In this document: piece by piece, positions 16,134 to 24,401 of the stretch
Layout: each line of letters starts with the position of its first letter
Numbering within the stretch: the first letter of the stretch is position 1
From: a virus
Reading direction: 5' to 3' (one strand)
Virus record (IMG/VR): IMGVR_UViG_3300020465_000075
Coordinates: 1 to 26,978 of that record
DNA: 26,978 bases
Position numbers and translations under genes: made by a program
Notes under the pieces: model-generated
Seen by the model: the letters and a program-made list of their open reading frames with translations, nothing else
Databases searched by the model: none
Told to the model about the DNA's origin: nothing

Positions 16134-16167
16134 CAAAAAAAAATGGGCCACCGAAGTGACCCATTTT
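16134..16167 (-). terminator. gp23 rho-independent terminator with UUCG loop
   Basis: On the minus strand a 12 bp stem (AAAATGGGTCAC/GTGGCCCATTTT, one T·G pair) closes a TTCG tetraloop in the favourable C(UUCG)G context. A run of nine T follows, the first four inside the stem. It begins 22 nt after the gp23 stop. The plus-strand version also folds and could act on reverse transcripts. Confidence 0.9.
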
Positions 16168-16188
16168 GTAATATGGTATAACCAAAAC

Positions 16189-17346
16189 TTATGTAAAGCT
16201 AAGGTTACCGCTGTTGATTGTAATACCTTCAACATAGTCTGCCGCATTACCGAGCGATGAAGCTTGGTTGGACAATTCTGTGTAACCATATCGTGTCATA
16301 AATGAAACTACTGGTTCAAATGTTGATGGATCCATAACAACACCACTGCTCATCAATGGAATGTATGGGCAGTAATACGCTGGTGCGTCCATTTCGCCTG
16401 AGCCTTTGTAGCCTACCAATGCAACAGTTGAATCTGATGCATACTGGTCTGCGTACACTCTCATTGTACCGTTAAGAGTACCTACAAATTTTGTATTTGT
16501 TGGTGCTTCAAAAGGTCCTTCAGTTGTTCTTGCGAATGCTGAAGTTGTAGCTGACTGAAGAACAGTAAGCATTGCTGGTGATACTACCAAGTAGTTACCT
16601 GCGCCTCTTCTTGTTCTTGCGGCGATTAGATTTGCGGCTCTATTTACTAGAACTGCAAATGCGGCATGTTCGTCACCAACAAATGTAGCAGTACCTGATA
16701 CACCGGCCTGGTTGTATGTTAATGATGGTGTGCCTGCCAAGCTTCTAAGTGAAGCAAGGATTTCTTGATCGATTTCAGCAGTAATTTCTTGGGCTAGTGC
16801 CGCCATTACTTCTGCTTCGACGTCAATGCCATGCATTGAGTTGGCGTCTTGAGCCGCTTCAAAAGTCCAGCGAGCTGATAGCTTTCTGGTTTTTGCTTCG
16901 ACTGTTTGCTTTAGGATCTGGATGCTTAACTTTTTACCAGCTGTAGCTTCAAGTGTTGAAGTTGTATCAGCGGCGTTAGTTGATGCATTACCAGAATAAC
17001 CTGTTGCAATCAAGAATGGACTTAATGCCTCATCACCTGCAGTAGCTGAGTCAAAAGTTTCAGCATATCTTACTCTAAGTGTGTGGATCTGTCCGACTGG
17101 GCCTGTCATAGGCTGAACACCAACTAGCTCGTTAGCGATAACTGTTGGCATAACACGGCGAATGACTGGAAGGATAACTTTATTTAAAGTTGCAATATTA
17201 CCGGCCATTGTTGTGCCAGCAGATGCAGTCTCTGACAAATACTGCTTAGTATTTTCGAGAGTCTGTTCCATAACAACTTTTTTGTTACCTTCAAGACCAT
17301 CAACCAGTGCGTCTTTGGTTTCATTCCAATTTTCTGTAAGGTTCAT
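16189..17346 (-). CDS. 23: gp23 major capsid protein precursor
   Basis: gp23 forms the hexamers of the head shell. This 385 aa protein shows clear T4 gp23 signatures: GVQPMTGPVGQ, a VEAKTRKLSARWTFEAAQD segment, HGIDVEAEV, ITAEIDQEI, NYLVVSP and GVVMDPSTFEPVVSFMTRYGY. A gp21-type cleavage site LSE at residues 37-39 would remove a 39-residue propeptide; T4 removes 65. T4 gp23 has 521 residues, so this protein is notably short. It starts at ATG 17346 with AGGAG 8 nt before it, 15 nt after gp22, and is followed by a strong terminator. No gp24 vertex gene follows here, unlike T4. Identity is very secure. Confidence 0.97.
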   Translation of the reverse strand: MNLTENWNETKDALVDGLEGNKKVVMEQTLENTKQYLSETASAGTTMAGNIATLNKVILPVIRRVMPTVIANELVGVQPMTGPVGQIHTLRVRYAETFDSATAGDEALSPFLIATGYSGNASTNAADTTSTLEATAGKKLSIQILKQTVEAKTRKLSARWTFEAAQDANSMHGIDVEAEVMAALAQEITAEIDQEILASLRSLAGTPSLTYNQAGVSGTATFVGDEHAAFAVLVNRAANLIAARTRRGAGNYLVVSPAMLTVLQSATTSAFARTTEGPFEAPTNTKFVGTLNGTMRVYADQYASDSTVALVGYKGSGEMDAPAYYCPYIPLMSSGVVMDPSTFEPVVSFMTRYGYTELSNQASSLGNAADYVEGITINSGNLSFT

Positions 17347-17361
17347 TGGATCTACTCCTAA

Positions 17362-18471
17362 TTAATTGCGGATACCCGCTAGTTTGCGAAGGTTGATAAT
17401 TTCAGCCTGTGTTCCGCCAGTGTTGTTTGCGTCACTTGAGGCCTTGTTACCTGTAAACTCAGTCTTCTGAGTTTCATTAATTATGTTTTTGTCGATTGGC
17501 TTAGAATCTTCCTTAATAACACTAGGTAGATACTTTTTAAACTGTCGTTGCAATCTATCAGTGTTTACACTTTCGAGTAAATCTGACATGATTTCACGTT
17601 TGTCCTTAGCCAACGGAGCCATTAGCTCGTCAAGGATTTGTTTACGTTCTGTTGATTGTTCCATTACTTTAACAGCCTTCTTGCCTTCTGCTATCATAAC
17701 GTCTTTTTCATTCAGCTTATCTTCAGCTTCTTTCAACAGACCTGACATTTCCTCGATTTTCTTAGAAAGTATTTTAACCTCAGTGCCTTCTGCAAGGTAA
17801 CTTGTCATAAACTCACCTGCAAATGTTTCGAATATTTTACGTCCGAATTCATTTTCACGTGCTGATTTAATATCTTCCTTCAGTGTTGCCAATTCCTTGA
17901 CAAAACCTTCTGATACAATACCATGCACTTTTTCAGATGCTTGTTTAACAAACTTGCTTCTGGCTTCTTCGATTACTTTCTTTCCTTCTTTTATCATTTT
18001 GACTTTTTGCTCAACTAGTGAACGTTTGTCTTCATGAAATTCGTTTAACTCCTTAGTGAGTTGCTGGATCGCAAAACCTTCTAGCTTAGAAATTTTATCT
18101 TCGCCAGCTTGTCGATCCGCTCTCAATTCGGCAATTTCCTTCTTGAGAGTTTCCATGATGAATTTGTTAAGAACATCAGCATGTTCGGCAACCGCTTTTT
18201 TGTACTGTACACGTTCTTCTGCTACTTTTTTCTTGTCTTCATTAAACTCAGTGAGTTCTTTGACTACAACATCACGTAGCATCTTATCCGCGGCTTCAAT
18301 GATCTGAGATTTATCATGATCATATCGCTGTGCAAATTCTTCTCTTAGTTCACCCGTAATACTCTTACGTGCTTCTTCGAGTTTTTTATCGAATGCTTCA
18401 CTAATACTTGTTCTAACTTCTTCGGAAAGCACCTCGGAGCCTAGAAGTTCTTCAATCGCTGTAAGAGCCAT
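17362..18471 (-). CDS. 22: gp22 prohead core scaffold
   Basis: gp22 is the internal scaffold on which the prohead shell assembles; it is then degraded by gp21. This 369 aa protein is nearly all charged alpha-helix, rich in Lys and Glu, with long coiled-coil stretches through about residues 15-290 and a Thr/Asn-rich tail. Its position between gp21 and gp23 is the T4 order. T4 gp22 has 269 residues, so this scaffold is about 100 residues longer; the extra length lies in coiled coil. Several L-x-E and I-x-E tripeptides could be gp21 cut sites. The start follows AGGAG at 6 nt. The call rests on composition plus position, since scaffold sequences diverge quickly. Confidence 0.88.
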   Translation of the reverse strand: MALTAIEELLGSEVLSEEVRTSISEAFDKKLEEARKSITGELREEFAQRYDHDKSQIIEAADKMLRDVVVKELTEFNEDKKKVAEERVQYKKAVAEHADVLNKFIMETLKKEIAELRADRQAGEDKISKLEGFAIQQLTKELNEFHEDKRSLVEQKVKMIKEGKKVIEEARSKFVKQASEKVHGIVSEGFVKELATLKEDIKSARENEFGRKIFETFAGEFMTSYLAEGTEVKILSKKIEEMSGLLKEAEDKLNEKDVMIAEGKKAVKVMEQSTERKQILDELMAPLAKDKREIMSDLLESVNTDRLQRQFKKYLPSVIKEDSKPIDKNIINETQKTEFTGNKASSDANNTGGTQAEIINLRKLAGIRN

Positions 18472-18473
18472 TA

Positions 18474-19106
18474 TTATCTCCTATATCCAAGGTCGTTAAT
18501 GAACCGTAGGATCTCTTCCTTGAGATACTTTTGGGCTTTCTTGTCGTGTTCAGTAGCTCTAGCAACATCCATAAGCACATTTCCCTTACGACCATGGTTC
18601 ATTAGCTGTTCGTAAATGGGATCTGGATACGCCTCTGGAGCACTCGGATTGGCAACGATATCGACTGTGACTATTTCAAAGTCGCTAACTTGGCCGTTCT
18701 CTGTAACGTTACCGCTACCTCGACTAGATACGCCTAGTTTTACACCATTCTCTATCAGGGTAGTACATATGTTACCCATCGGAGTTGGTAATAATTTTAG
18801 CTTACCAATTCCATCTGATCCTTGCATTTGAATATTTTGAATCACATGACTCACTCTATCCAAGTTAATGTTTAGATCATCTGGATGATCGGCTTCGCCT
18901 AATACACTATACCCACCTTCAATTTTTTCTTGCAGAGTTTTAACTGCCGTATTAATTTCATTAAGTGGATATACTCGTCCATTATGATTTTGCTTTTCAC
19001 CTTGTATGAAAATGCCCTTCATGTACAGGTCTTTGCCCTCGCTATCTCTTTCAGCAACGAGAGCCGCCTGCGATGGTGACATAGTTTCAATTAGTGTCTG
19101 CATCAT
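18474..19106 (-). CDS. 21: gp21 prohead maturation protease
   Basis: gp21 is the serine protease inside the prohead that trims gp23 and digests the core before DNA packaging. At 210 aa it is close to the T4 length of 212. The herpes-type assemblin-like fold is indicated by YMKGIFIQGEKQNHNGRVYP, where the N-terminal strand leads to a loop. The candidate catalytic His74 lies in LGEADHPD and the candidate nucleophile Ser127 or Ser128 in GVSSRGSG, followed by FEIVTVDIVANPSAP. Starts at ATG 19106 or the adjacent 19103, just after the acidic core gene stop; the ribosome site is weak, so coupling is likely. Family and role are secure. Confidence 0.94.
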   Translation of the reverse strand: MMQTLIETMSPSQAALVAERDSEGKDLYMKGIFIQGEKQNHNGRVYPLNEINTAVKTLQEKIEGGYSVLGEADHPDDLNINLDRVSHVIQNIQMQGSDGIGKLKLLPTPMGNICTTLIENGVKLGVSSRGSGNVTENGQVSDFEIVTVDIVANPSAPEAYPDPIYEQLMNHGRKGNVLMDVARATEHDKKAQKYLKEEILRFINDLGYRR

Positions 19107-19109
19107 CTA

Positions 19110-19952
19110 TTACTTCTTTGCTCTTTTTGTTTCAGTCATCTTTGGTTTAGGTGCTGAACTCAATTTTGCATCTTGTGTAGTGCCACCAATGTCTTGTGCC
19201 TTTGGTGCAGGTCGGCCTTTTTCGTCACCGCCCTTAGACATATCTACAGCTTCACCGCCCATATCATCGCCAGGTCCTACAGGACTAGCTTTGTTATCAG
19301 CATGATCGGCATTGTCCGCACTTTTCTTTTCTGTATATTCACGTAGCTCTTCGTCTAGATCTTCGTCTTTTGCTTCTTCAACTGATTCATCTTCTTCAAC
19401 TGCTTCGTCTTTTGCTTCTTCCACAGCTTCATCTTTTTCTTCAGTTTTTTCTGCAACAGGCTCTTCTACACTTTCTTCAGGCATTTCTGGCATTTCCATG
19501 TCCATTTCGCCTTCAGCTTCGTCACCGGCTTCGTCGCCCATGATTTCTGCAAATGTTGCCTTAAGTTCTGCTAGAGCGTCTTCTACGTTCATTATAGCAT
19601 CTTCGGCTTTTTCAGCATCGCCTGATGGTGCTTCTTCGTCGCCCATTTCAGCTTCGCCTTCTTCTTCTTCGCCTTCTTCGCCAAAGTATTCTTCAGCTTC
19701 GATTTCTTGTTTGTCTGTTTCGACATCGTCAAGGAAGTCAGCTTCGTCGTCTTCACTACCGAAGTCTTCATCGAGTTCTTCCTCGTTAGCTTCGTCTACG
19801 ATTTTTTCTTCTTCAATCTCATCCGATTCAACAAGGTCTGACCATACTTGACGGGCGAGTCCGACATAATATTCATGCAGAAGTTCTTCTGCCTGCTCTT
19901 TGTCCTCATTAATAAGGTGTTCCAGAGCTTTTTCTAGTTTTTCTCGACTCAT
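19110..19952 (-). CDS. Acidic prohead core protein, gp67/gp68 position
   Basis: The first ~45 residues (LEKALEHLINEDKEQAEELLHEYYVGLARQ in outline) resemble the start of T4 gp67, a small prohead core protein. The rest is dominated by Glu and Asp, with repeated EEAKDE/VEE blocks near residues 175-205. The C-terminal 70 residues shift to a Gly/Pro/Lys-rich tail. T4 gp67 has about 80 residues, so this 280 aa form is far longer. T4 places 67 and 68 between 20 and 21; here this gene is directly before gp21. Its job is probably to fill and shape the prohead core. The start follows GGGAG at 7-8 nt. Length variation and repeats suggest expansion by duplication. The exact counterpart, gp67 or gp68, is uncertain. 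Confidence 0.75.
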   Translation of the reverse strand: MSREKLEKALEHLINEDKEQAEELLHEYYVGLARQVWSDLVESDEIEEEKIVDEANEEELDEDFGSEDDEADFLDDVETDKQEIEAEEYFGEEGEEEEGEAEMGDEEAPSGDAEKAEDAIMNVEDALAELKATFAEIMGDEAGDEAEGEMDMEMPEMPEESVEEPVAEKTEEKDEAVEEAKDEAVEEDESVEEAKDEDLDEELREYTEKKSADNADHADNKASPVGPGDDMGGEAVDMSKGGDEKGRPAPKAQDIGGTTQDAKLSSAPKPKMTETKRAKK

Positions 19953-19986
19953 TATAAATCTCCCGTTAGTAGAGTTATTACACTTC

Positions 19987-19994
19987 TATTTAAG
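19987..19994 (-). promoter_or_regulatory. Possible late promoter CTTAAATA
   Basis: The minus strand reads CTTAAATA (19994-19987), 34 nt before ATG 19952. The TAAATA core is present but two bases differ from the consensus. Chance is a real possibility. Confidence 0.25.
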
Positions 19995-20019
19995 ACGTCT
20001 TGGTAATACGTCTTGGTAA
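19995..20019. repeat. Tandem 12 bp repeat in the core-gene leader
   Basis: ACGTCTTGGTAA occurs at 19995-20006 and 20008-20019, separated by a single base (period 13). It lies between the candidate promoter and the hairpin at 20024-20047, in the non-coding gap upstream of the acidic core gene. It could be a protein-binding site or a duplication scar. Confidence 0.8.
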
Positions 20020-20023
20020 ACAC

Positions 20024-20047
20024 CTGTCAAAACCGTCTTTTTGACAG
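20024..20047. other. Perfect 9 bp inverted repeat in the gp21-operon leader
   Basis: CTGTCAAAA (20024-20032) and TTTTGACAG (20039-20047) pair perfectly around a 6 nt loop. No T-run follows on either strand, so it is not a standard terminator. In minus-strand mRNA it lies between the 66 aa gene and the acidic core gene, where it could be an attenuator, RNase site or stabilising hairpin. Confidence 0.7.
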
Positions 20048-20082
20048 AATATGCCTATTCGTTGCCATGAATGCCTGGATTG

Positions 20083-20283
20083 TTAAGTAGATTCGCCTTG
20101 GAATCTTGTGCCGTAAATTTGTTTGTATAGTTTAATGCGTTCAAGTTCTTCTATTTTTTTACTAGCATTGAAACTTTTTAGTTTATTAAGATGCCTTAAT
20201 GTTAGCCTAGGGCGTCTAGCTTGATCAATATCAATTTTGCTGAATTCATCTCTTGAACTGTCTTTGAACTCTACTAAACGCAT
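20083..20283 (-). CDS. Small basic protein between gp20 and the core gene, 66 aa
   Basis: This 66 aa protein is basic and helical (RRPRLTLRHLNKLK, KKIEELERIKLYKQIYG). Its place right after the portal gene is where T4 has small prohead core genes 67 and 68, so a core or portal-assembly role is likely. I recall similar short proteins at this place in T4-type marine phages, but I cannot check it. The start follows AGGA at 8 nt, and a roughly 130 nt non-coding leader with repeats follows it. No known enzyme motif is present. Confidence 0.7.
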   Translation of the reverse strand: MRLVEFKDSSRDEFSKIDIDQARRPRLTLRHLNKLKSFNASKKIEELERIKLYKQIYGTRFQGEST

Positions 20284-20327
20284 GTTTTAATTCCTAATTG
20301 TAGTATATATGCCTAGATGTCTTACTT

Positions 20328-22010
20328 CTATGCAGAATCGGTGTCAGAATCGGGGTTTTCACCGCCACCTAATGGCGAATCGTCACCTGTTGCATCATCA
20401 CCTACATCGGCATCTGGGGCTATATCTACGGCTGTGTCTGTATTAAGTTCTTCTGGTCGCATGCCAACTGCACTTAATCCGCCACTTGTATTGCTGGATC
20501 CACCCAACTCTTCGATAGTACCCATTTCTTCTTTCCACATTTTTTCGTTTTCAATAATTTCATCTTCACTAAGTCCTAGATACTTGCTCAGTATAAATCT
20601 TCTACTTAGATATGGAACACCTTCTAAGTTGTTGAACAATCCTGCACGTTGAGAATCTAGTTCAATGCTTCTGTAATCGCTGAAGCTCTGTGGTTCTAAG
20701 AAACGCACTTCAAATGTTTGTGCTGGTACTTCAATGCCTTTGTGCTTACAGTACATTTTAAACTCTTTGTCAAACACGTCTTGCATGATGTTTTGTAATC
20801 GTAAACAATACCTATTGAATCTATATTCTTGTATAAATGCTGTGCCAACTCTGCCATCATTGTATGAGGAAGTTCCATCATCGGGACCTGTTGGCAAATA
20901 ACTGCTAGGCACACGCAATGCTCTAAGCATTTTGTTTGTGAAGTATTTTAAATCATCAATTTGACCTAGGTTTTCACCACCTGGTAACACTTCAACTTTG
21001 GAACCTCTACCTTCGGCAGTTTGTGCAAAGAAGTAGTCTTCCATGATGGATAATGGATTATAACTGCTATCCATAATGTTAGCACCACCACCTGTTTTAG
21101 AAGGAATACGTCTTTGATGAATTTCGTTTTTAACTCGCTCGACAAAACTGATTGCTTTGTGTGTTGGCATGTCACCAACATCTACATAAAACACTCTGCG
21201 TTCTGGAGCTCTTTGTACTCTGTATATAATAATAGAATCTTCAAGCAGTTCTTTTTGCTTGTATGTTTTAAAGATAGGATCCAGTATACTGTTACCAAAA
21301 GGAAAGTTTGTGTCCATTCCTTCGCTTAATGCAACATGTACAATATGTTCGGCATCAACGGCAAACTCTTGTATCTGTCCTGAATTGTTTTGAAACACAC
21401 CACTAGGACCACTCATGCCAGGCGTTTGTCCGCCTTTAGCTAGGTTGTCTATTGTGTTGTAGCTGTCTTTGTGTTGTTTGATTTCTGTTGCTACAAGCGT
21501 TTGTAAGTTCAAGTCTATATTTTTAAGTATGTACTGCTCAGGTTCCTTGCCCTTACTGTCATTAAGTATAACCTTGCTTACATCAACTGGATTTGCCCAT
21601 ATAAGTTTGTATGTTTCCGGATCACGAATAAAGATTTGATCTCCGTACTTAATAGTGTTTCTGAATATTCTAAACAAACGTCTATCAAATTCATTTATGT
21701 TACACCATTGCCGTAATGCTGTGCCCAGTACATCTACTTCACTTTCTGTGCTATCTTCTTTGTAATTAATTTCAAAAGGAAGATTATCATCATCAGTGAC
21801 CTGTGTACTAAATTCACTGATTGTATCAAGTGCGGCATTTATTTCGCTGTCCATGTCCATTGCGTCATATTGCATATAACGTTCAACACGATTAGGGTGT
21901 CCGCTGTATAATTCAGGCAGATAGCTTTGCCATCTGTTAGCACTAGGAGATGCTTTGTCGCCTCTTCCACCACCGCCTTGGTATACTGTAAAATGTTTTT
22001 TCCAACTCAT
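20328..22010 (-). CDS. 20: gp20 portal vertex protein
   Basis: gp20 forms the dodecameric portal through which DNA enters and leaves, and it starts prohead assembly. This 560 aa protein (T4: 524) has the expected layout. An N-terminal region contains NRWQSYLPELYSGHP, MDMDSEINAALDTISEF and YGDQIFI. The middle has YRVQRAPERRVFYVDVGD, IMEDYFFAQ and a LPGGENLGQIDDLKYF segment, followed by LRVPSSYL. The C-terminus ends in an Asp/Gly/Ser-rich acidic tail. GGAA lies 8 nt before ATG 22010, with a CATAAATA late-promoter-like box 38 nt upstream. The gene leads the capsid cassette. Very secure; the gp20 region is the usual marker for T4-type marine phages. Confidence 0.96.
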   Translation of the reverse strand: MSWKKHFTVYQGGGGRGDKASPSANRWQSYLPELYSGHPNRVERYMQYDAMDMDSEINAALDTISEFSTQVTDDDNLPFEINYKEDSTESEVDVLGTALRQWCNINEFDRRLFRIFRNTIKYGDQIFIRDPETYKLIWANPVDVSKVILNDSKGKEPEQYILKNIDLNLQTLVATEIKQHKDSYNTIDNLAKGGQTPGMSGPSGVFQNNSGQIQEFAVDAEHIVHVALSEGMDTNFPFGNSILDPIFKTYKQKELLEDSIIIYRVQRAPERRVFYVDVGDMPTHKAISFVERVKNEIHQRRIPSKTGGGANIMDSSYNPLSIMEDYFFAQTAEGRGSKVEVLPGGENLGQIDDLKYFTNKMLRALRVPSSYLPTGPDDGTSSYNDGRVGTAFIQEYRFNRYCLRLQNIMQDVFDKEFKMYCKHKGIEVPAQTFEVRFLEPQSFSDYRSIELDSQRAGLFNNLEGVPYLSRRFILSKYLGLSEDEIIENEKMWKEEMGTIEELGGSSNTSGGLSAVGMRPEELNTDTAVDIAPDADVGDDATGDDSPLGGGENPDSDTDSA

Positions 22011-22047
22011 ATAAGTCTTTCCATGTTTATATCGTTCTATTGTATGT

Positions 22048-22055
22048 TATTTATG
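22048..22055 (-). promoter_or_regulatory. Late promoter CATAAATA for the capsid cassette
   Basis: The minus strand reads CATAAATA (22055-22048), one mismatch from the consensus. It leaves a leader of about 32 nt before gp20. It probably drives gp20 and the downstream head genes. Confidence 0.55.
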
Positions 22056-22072
22056 GTAACCTGTCAACCTTA

Positions 22073-24349
22073 TTAACTTGGCAATCTTTGTTCTCTATAG
22101 AACTTTTCATCTGCATCAAGTGACTGTCTTGTAAGACTATTATTGATCATTGTGTTATCTCTGATTGTTTGTAGGGCCGCCACTGTTTGCTCACCTGATT
22201 TTTCCATAATTACGCCCAGTCTGGTCAATAAATCACCTTCACCTGCCGCTGGATCAAAACCAGCCATAATACGGCCTAGACTGGTTCTTCTAATTGCATT
22301 CACTGATGCAATAGTTTTTTGGTTATTTTGTTCAATTTCTTTTTTCTCTTCAGGTGTCTCATCACCTGTTAATGCTTTGTATCCAAAATATCCTGCTGTG
22401 CCTACTGCCGCGACTGCTAATGCACCAAGTAATACCGGCATACTGATCAATCCCATTGCCGCACCACCCAATGATAGAGCTATCGTGCCTGCTCCTTGCA
22501 GAGCCATTCTTAGACCTAAGCCACCAGCAACCATGCCCCCTAATTTTGTCCAAAATCTATTCATTGCACTTTTTCCTGCAGGCCTAGGTGTTTTGCCTTT
22601 ACCTTTGCCTTTACCATCGCCTCCTCCTATTGCACCAAAATTTATATCACCACCGCCATCATCGTCACCACCGGCGGCATAAGTCTGTTGAGCAACAAGG
22701 AATGCAACTGCGGCCGTGACTTCGGCGGCATTAAATCCTTGACTAAGGTCTCCGCCTAATCCCATGGTTCCTGAAAGTTTTGATATTATTGACTGTGCAA
22801 AAGCATTAGTGGCTTCTGCATCACCTGGTTTAAATCCTAGTATATCTGTGTTTGCCATCTTGGTTAACAGTTGACTTATAAATGCTTGAAGATCTCTATC
22901 TCTGGTACCCAATGCAGTTGCTTGGCCTAAATTTTGTAATTGTAAATTATTTAGATCTTGTCCTCGTAAATTTTGCAATGATTGATTCAATTGTTGCAAT
23001 GAACTTAAAACTGTATTAGCACCCCCGGCCGCACTAGAGCCTCCAACTACCAATTGTGTCATCTGTTGAACAAATGCAGGACTTGACATAATAGACTGCA
23101 TTTGATCTCCCATGCCTGCAATTCCTTGTATGTCATTATTAATGTATGCTCTCATAATATCAGCTAGAGCAGGACCGCCTGCAGACTGCATCAATTGGCC
23201 TGCTTGTAGTAATTCTGGTGCCATTTGTCTTAGAGCAACTTCCATACTCATGCCTGACTGTTCGGCGGCATTTGCAATTTCTGTTAACCGTGGACCTAAC
23301 TCATCTCCTAGCATAGCCTGTACAACATTTGCCGAATTCATTGCTCTAGCTTGTTCATCAGCTGACATATTCATGAAACGTAAACCACCTACGGCTGATT
23401 GTCTTTCTGCCATTCTAGCTCTGATCATTTCTCTTCTGTCAGCACCTGTAAGCTGTGCCATTGCTGTAGTTTCATACAGCATTCTGCCTAGACCTTCGTT
23501 TGTATTTTCCAATGAACGATTTACTCTTTCTTGACTCATACCCATTCGTTGCATGATTTCAATTTCCTGCAACATCACTGAATTTAATTCTGCTACGCTA
23601 AAACCAAAATCGCCAAATGGTCTAGTAGCACCTGCAAATGATTGACTTAACTCAGTGAATCTTTTCATTCCGCCATCAACACTACCACCTAGTGTTGTAA
23701 CACTTCTACTGCTTTGTTCTAGTGCGTTGGTTAGATCTTTAAGAAATATACCTGCTTCACCGGCCGCTGTTCTCAGTTCCAACATGTTGCCAAATAATCC
23801 ACCGCCTGATATTTGTGCCATCTGTTTGGCCTGAGCGGCAAATTCATCTGCAATACCAAGTGCAAATCCGCCACCTGCGGCCGCGGCCTTGGTTAAAGCA
23901 CCTGTAAGTCCAGACATGAATCTTCCTATTCCAGTGCTACCAAATGTTTCAGACAGCATGGTTCCAACTCTTGAAAAACCAGTTAGTGCAGGACCTAGTG
24001 TGGCTGACAATGATGTGTTACCAGATGCTAGTGCAGTAAATCCTGTTTTAAAATCTTGTCCAACTTTATTAAAAGCGTCTCTTCTTTGTTTTCTAGCCTG
24101 AGCCGCCTCTTTTTTAGCATCTTCATTTCCTGTTTTAGTTTCTTTAAGATCTGCTGTAGTATCTTTCTCAATTTTAGATAAATGTTCTCCCATCTTCTTA
24201 AGACCCGAGGCAGATATTGTATTGCCTCGCATCATAGAAGTTAATATTTGCTGTGACATACCAGTAGCAGTGGCTATCTTCTGCAGAGTGGCCTCCATAG
24301 CAAAATCAGGAATAATTACATTTTCACCGTTTATGTTAATTGTTGCCAT
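22073..24349 (-). CDS. Large membrane-active or tape-measure-like virion protein, 758 aa
   Basis: The product begins MATININGENVIIPDF; the longer reading from 24391 lacks a ribosome site, while ATG 24349 has AGGT 6 nt upstream. Features in order: a helical charged N-terminus to about residue 95; a Gly/Ala-rich hydrophobic stretch near 130-165; a long Met/Gln-rich helical middle; a flexible Gly/Asp/Lys linker (GGGDGKGKGKGK) near 560-580; a strongly hydrophobic 55-residue region (about 605-660) that could make two or three membrane helices; and a charged tail. This pattern fits tail tape measures and proteins ejected through the tail to form a membrane channel. T4 gp29 (590 aa) is the known tape measure, but no direct similarity can be claimed by eye. 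It lies between gp20 and a divergent baseplate gene. Function is inferred. Confidence 0.65.
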   Translation of the reverse strand: MATININGENVIIPDFAMEATLQKIATATGMSQQILTSMMRGNTISASGLKKMGEHLSKIEKDTTADLKETKTGNEDAKKEAAQARKQRRDAFNKVGQDFKTGFTALASGNTSLSATLGPALTGFSRVGTMLSETFGSTGIGRFMSGLTGALTKAAAAGGGFALGIADEFAAQAKQMAQISGGGLFGNMLELRTAAGEAGIFLKDLTNALEQSSRSVTTLGGSVDGGMKRFTELSQSFAGATRPFGDFGFSVAELNSVMLQEIEIMQRMGMSQERVNRSLENTNEGLGRMLYETTAMAQLTGADRREMIRARMAERQSAVGGLRFMNMSADEQARAMNSANVVQAMLGDELGPRLTEIANAAEQSGMSMEVALRQMAPELLQAGQLMQSAGGPALADIMRAYINNDIQGIAGMGDQMQSIMSSPAFVQQMTQLVVGGSSAAGGANTVLSSLQQLNQSLQNLRGQDLNNLQLQNLGQATALGTRDRDLQAFISQLLTKMANTDILGFKPGDAEATNAFAQSIISKLSGTMGLGGDLSQGFNAAEVTAAVAFLVAQQTYAAGGDDDGGGDINFGAIGGGDGKGKGKGKTPRPAGKSAMNRFWTKLGGMVAGGLGLRMALQGAGTIALSLGGAAMGLISMPVLLGALAVAAVGTAGYFGYKALTGDETPEEKKEIEQNNQKTIASVNAIRRTSLGRIMAGFDPAAGEGDLLTRLGVIMEKSGEQTVAALQTIRDNTMINNSLTRQSLDADEKFYREQRLPS

Positions 24350-24359
24350 TAAATACCTA

Positions 24360-24367
24360 TATAAATA
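24360..24367 (+). promoter_or_regulatory. T4-type late promoter, exact TATAAATA
   Basis: An exact TATAAATA on the plus strand. Predicted +1 near 24373 gives a leader of about 40 nt for the gp26-type gene. The box lies inside the leader of the divergent 758 aa gene. Confidence 0.75.
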
Positions 24368-24371
24368 ACTA

Positions 24372-24388
24372 TGTATCGATAAGATACA
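24372..24388. other. Inverted repeat at the two divergent transcript starts
   Basis: TGTATC (24372-24377) and GATACA (24383-24388) form a 6 bp stem around GATAA. It spans almost exactly the segment between the predicted +1 positions of the divergent late promoters, so both mRNAs would begin with the same hairpin. Confidence 0.6.
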
Positions 24389-24393
24389 CAATG

Positions 24394-24401
24394 TATTTAT
24401 T
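24394..24401 (-). promoter_or_regulatory. Late promoter AATAAATA
   Basis: The minus strand reads AATAAATA (24401-24394), one mismatch from the consensus. Predicted initiation near 24388 gives a 39 nt leader before ATG 24349. It lies on the far side of the plus-strand promoter, so the two transcripts cross at their 5' ends. Confidence 0.55.

Noticed and set aside
19312-19851. Long plus-strand Ser-rich open frame
   Set aside because: It is the antisense of the Glu/Asp-rich core gene; the GAA/GAT codon bias creates a stop-free Ser-rich shadow. It has no ribosome site.
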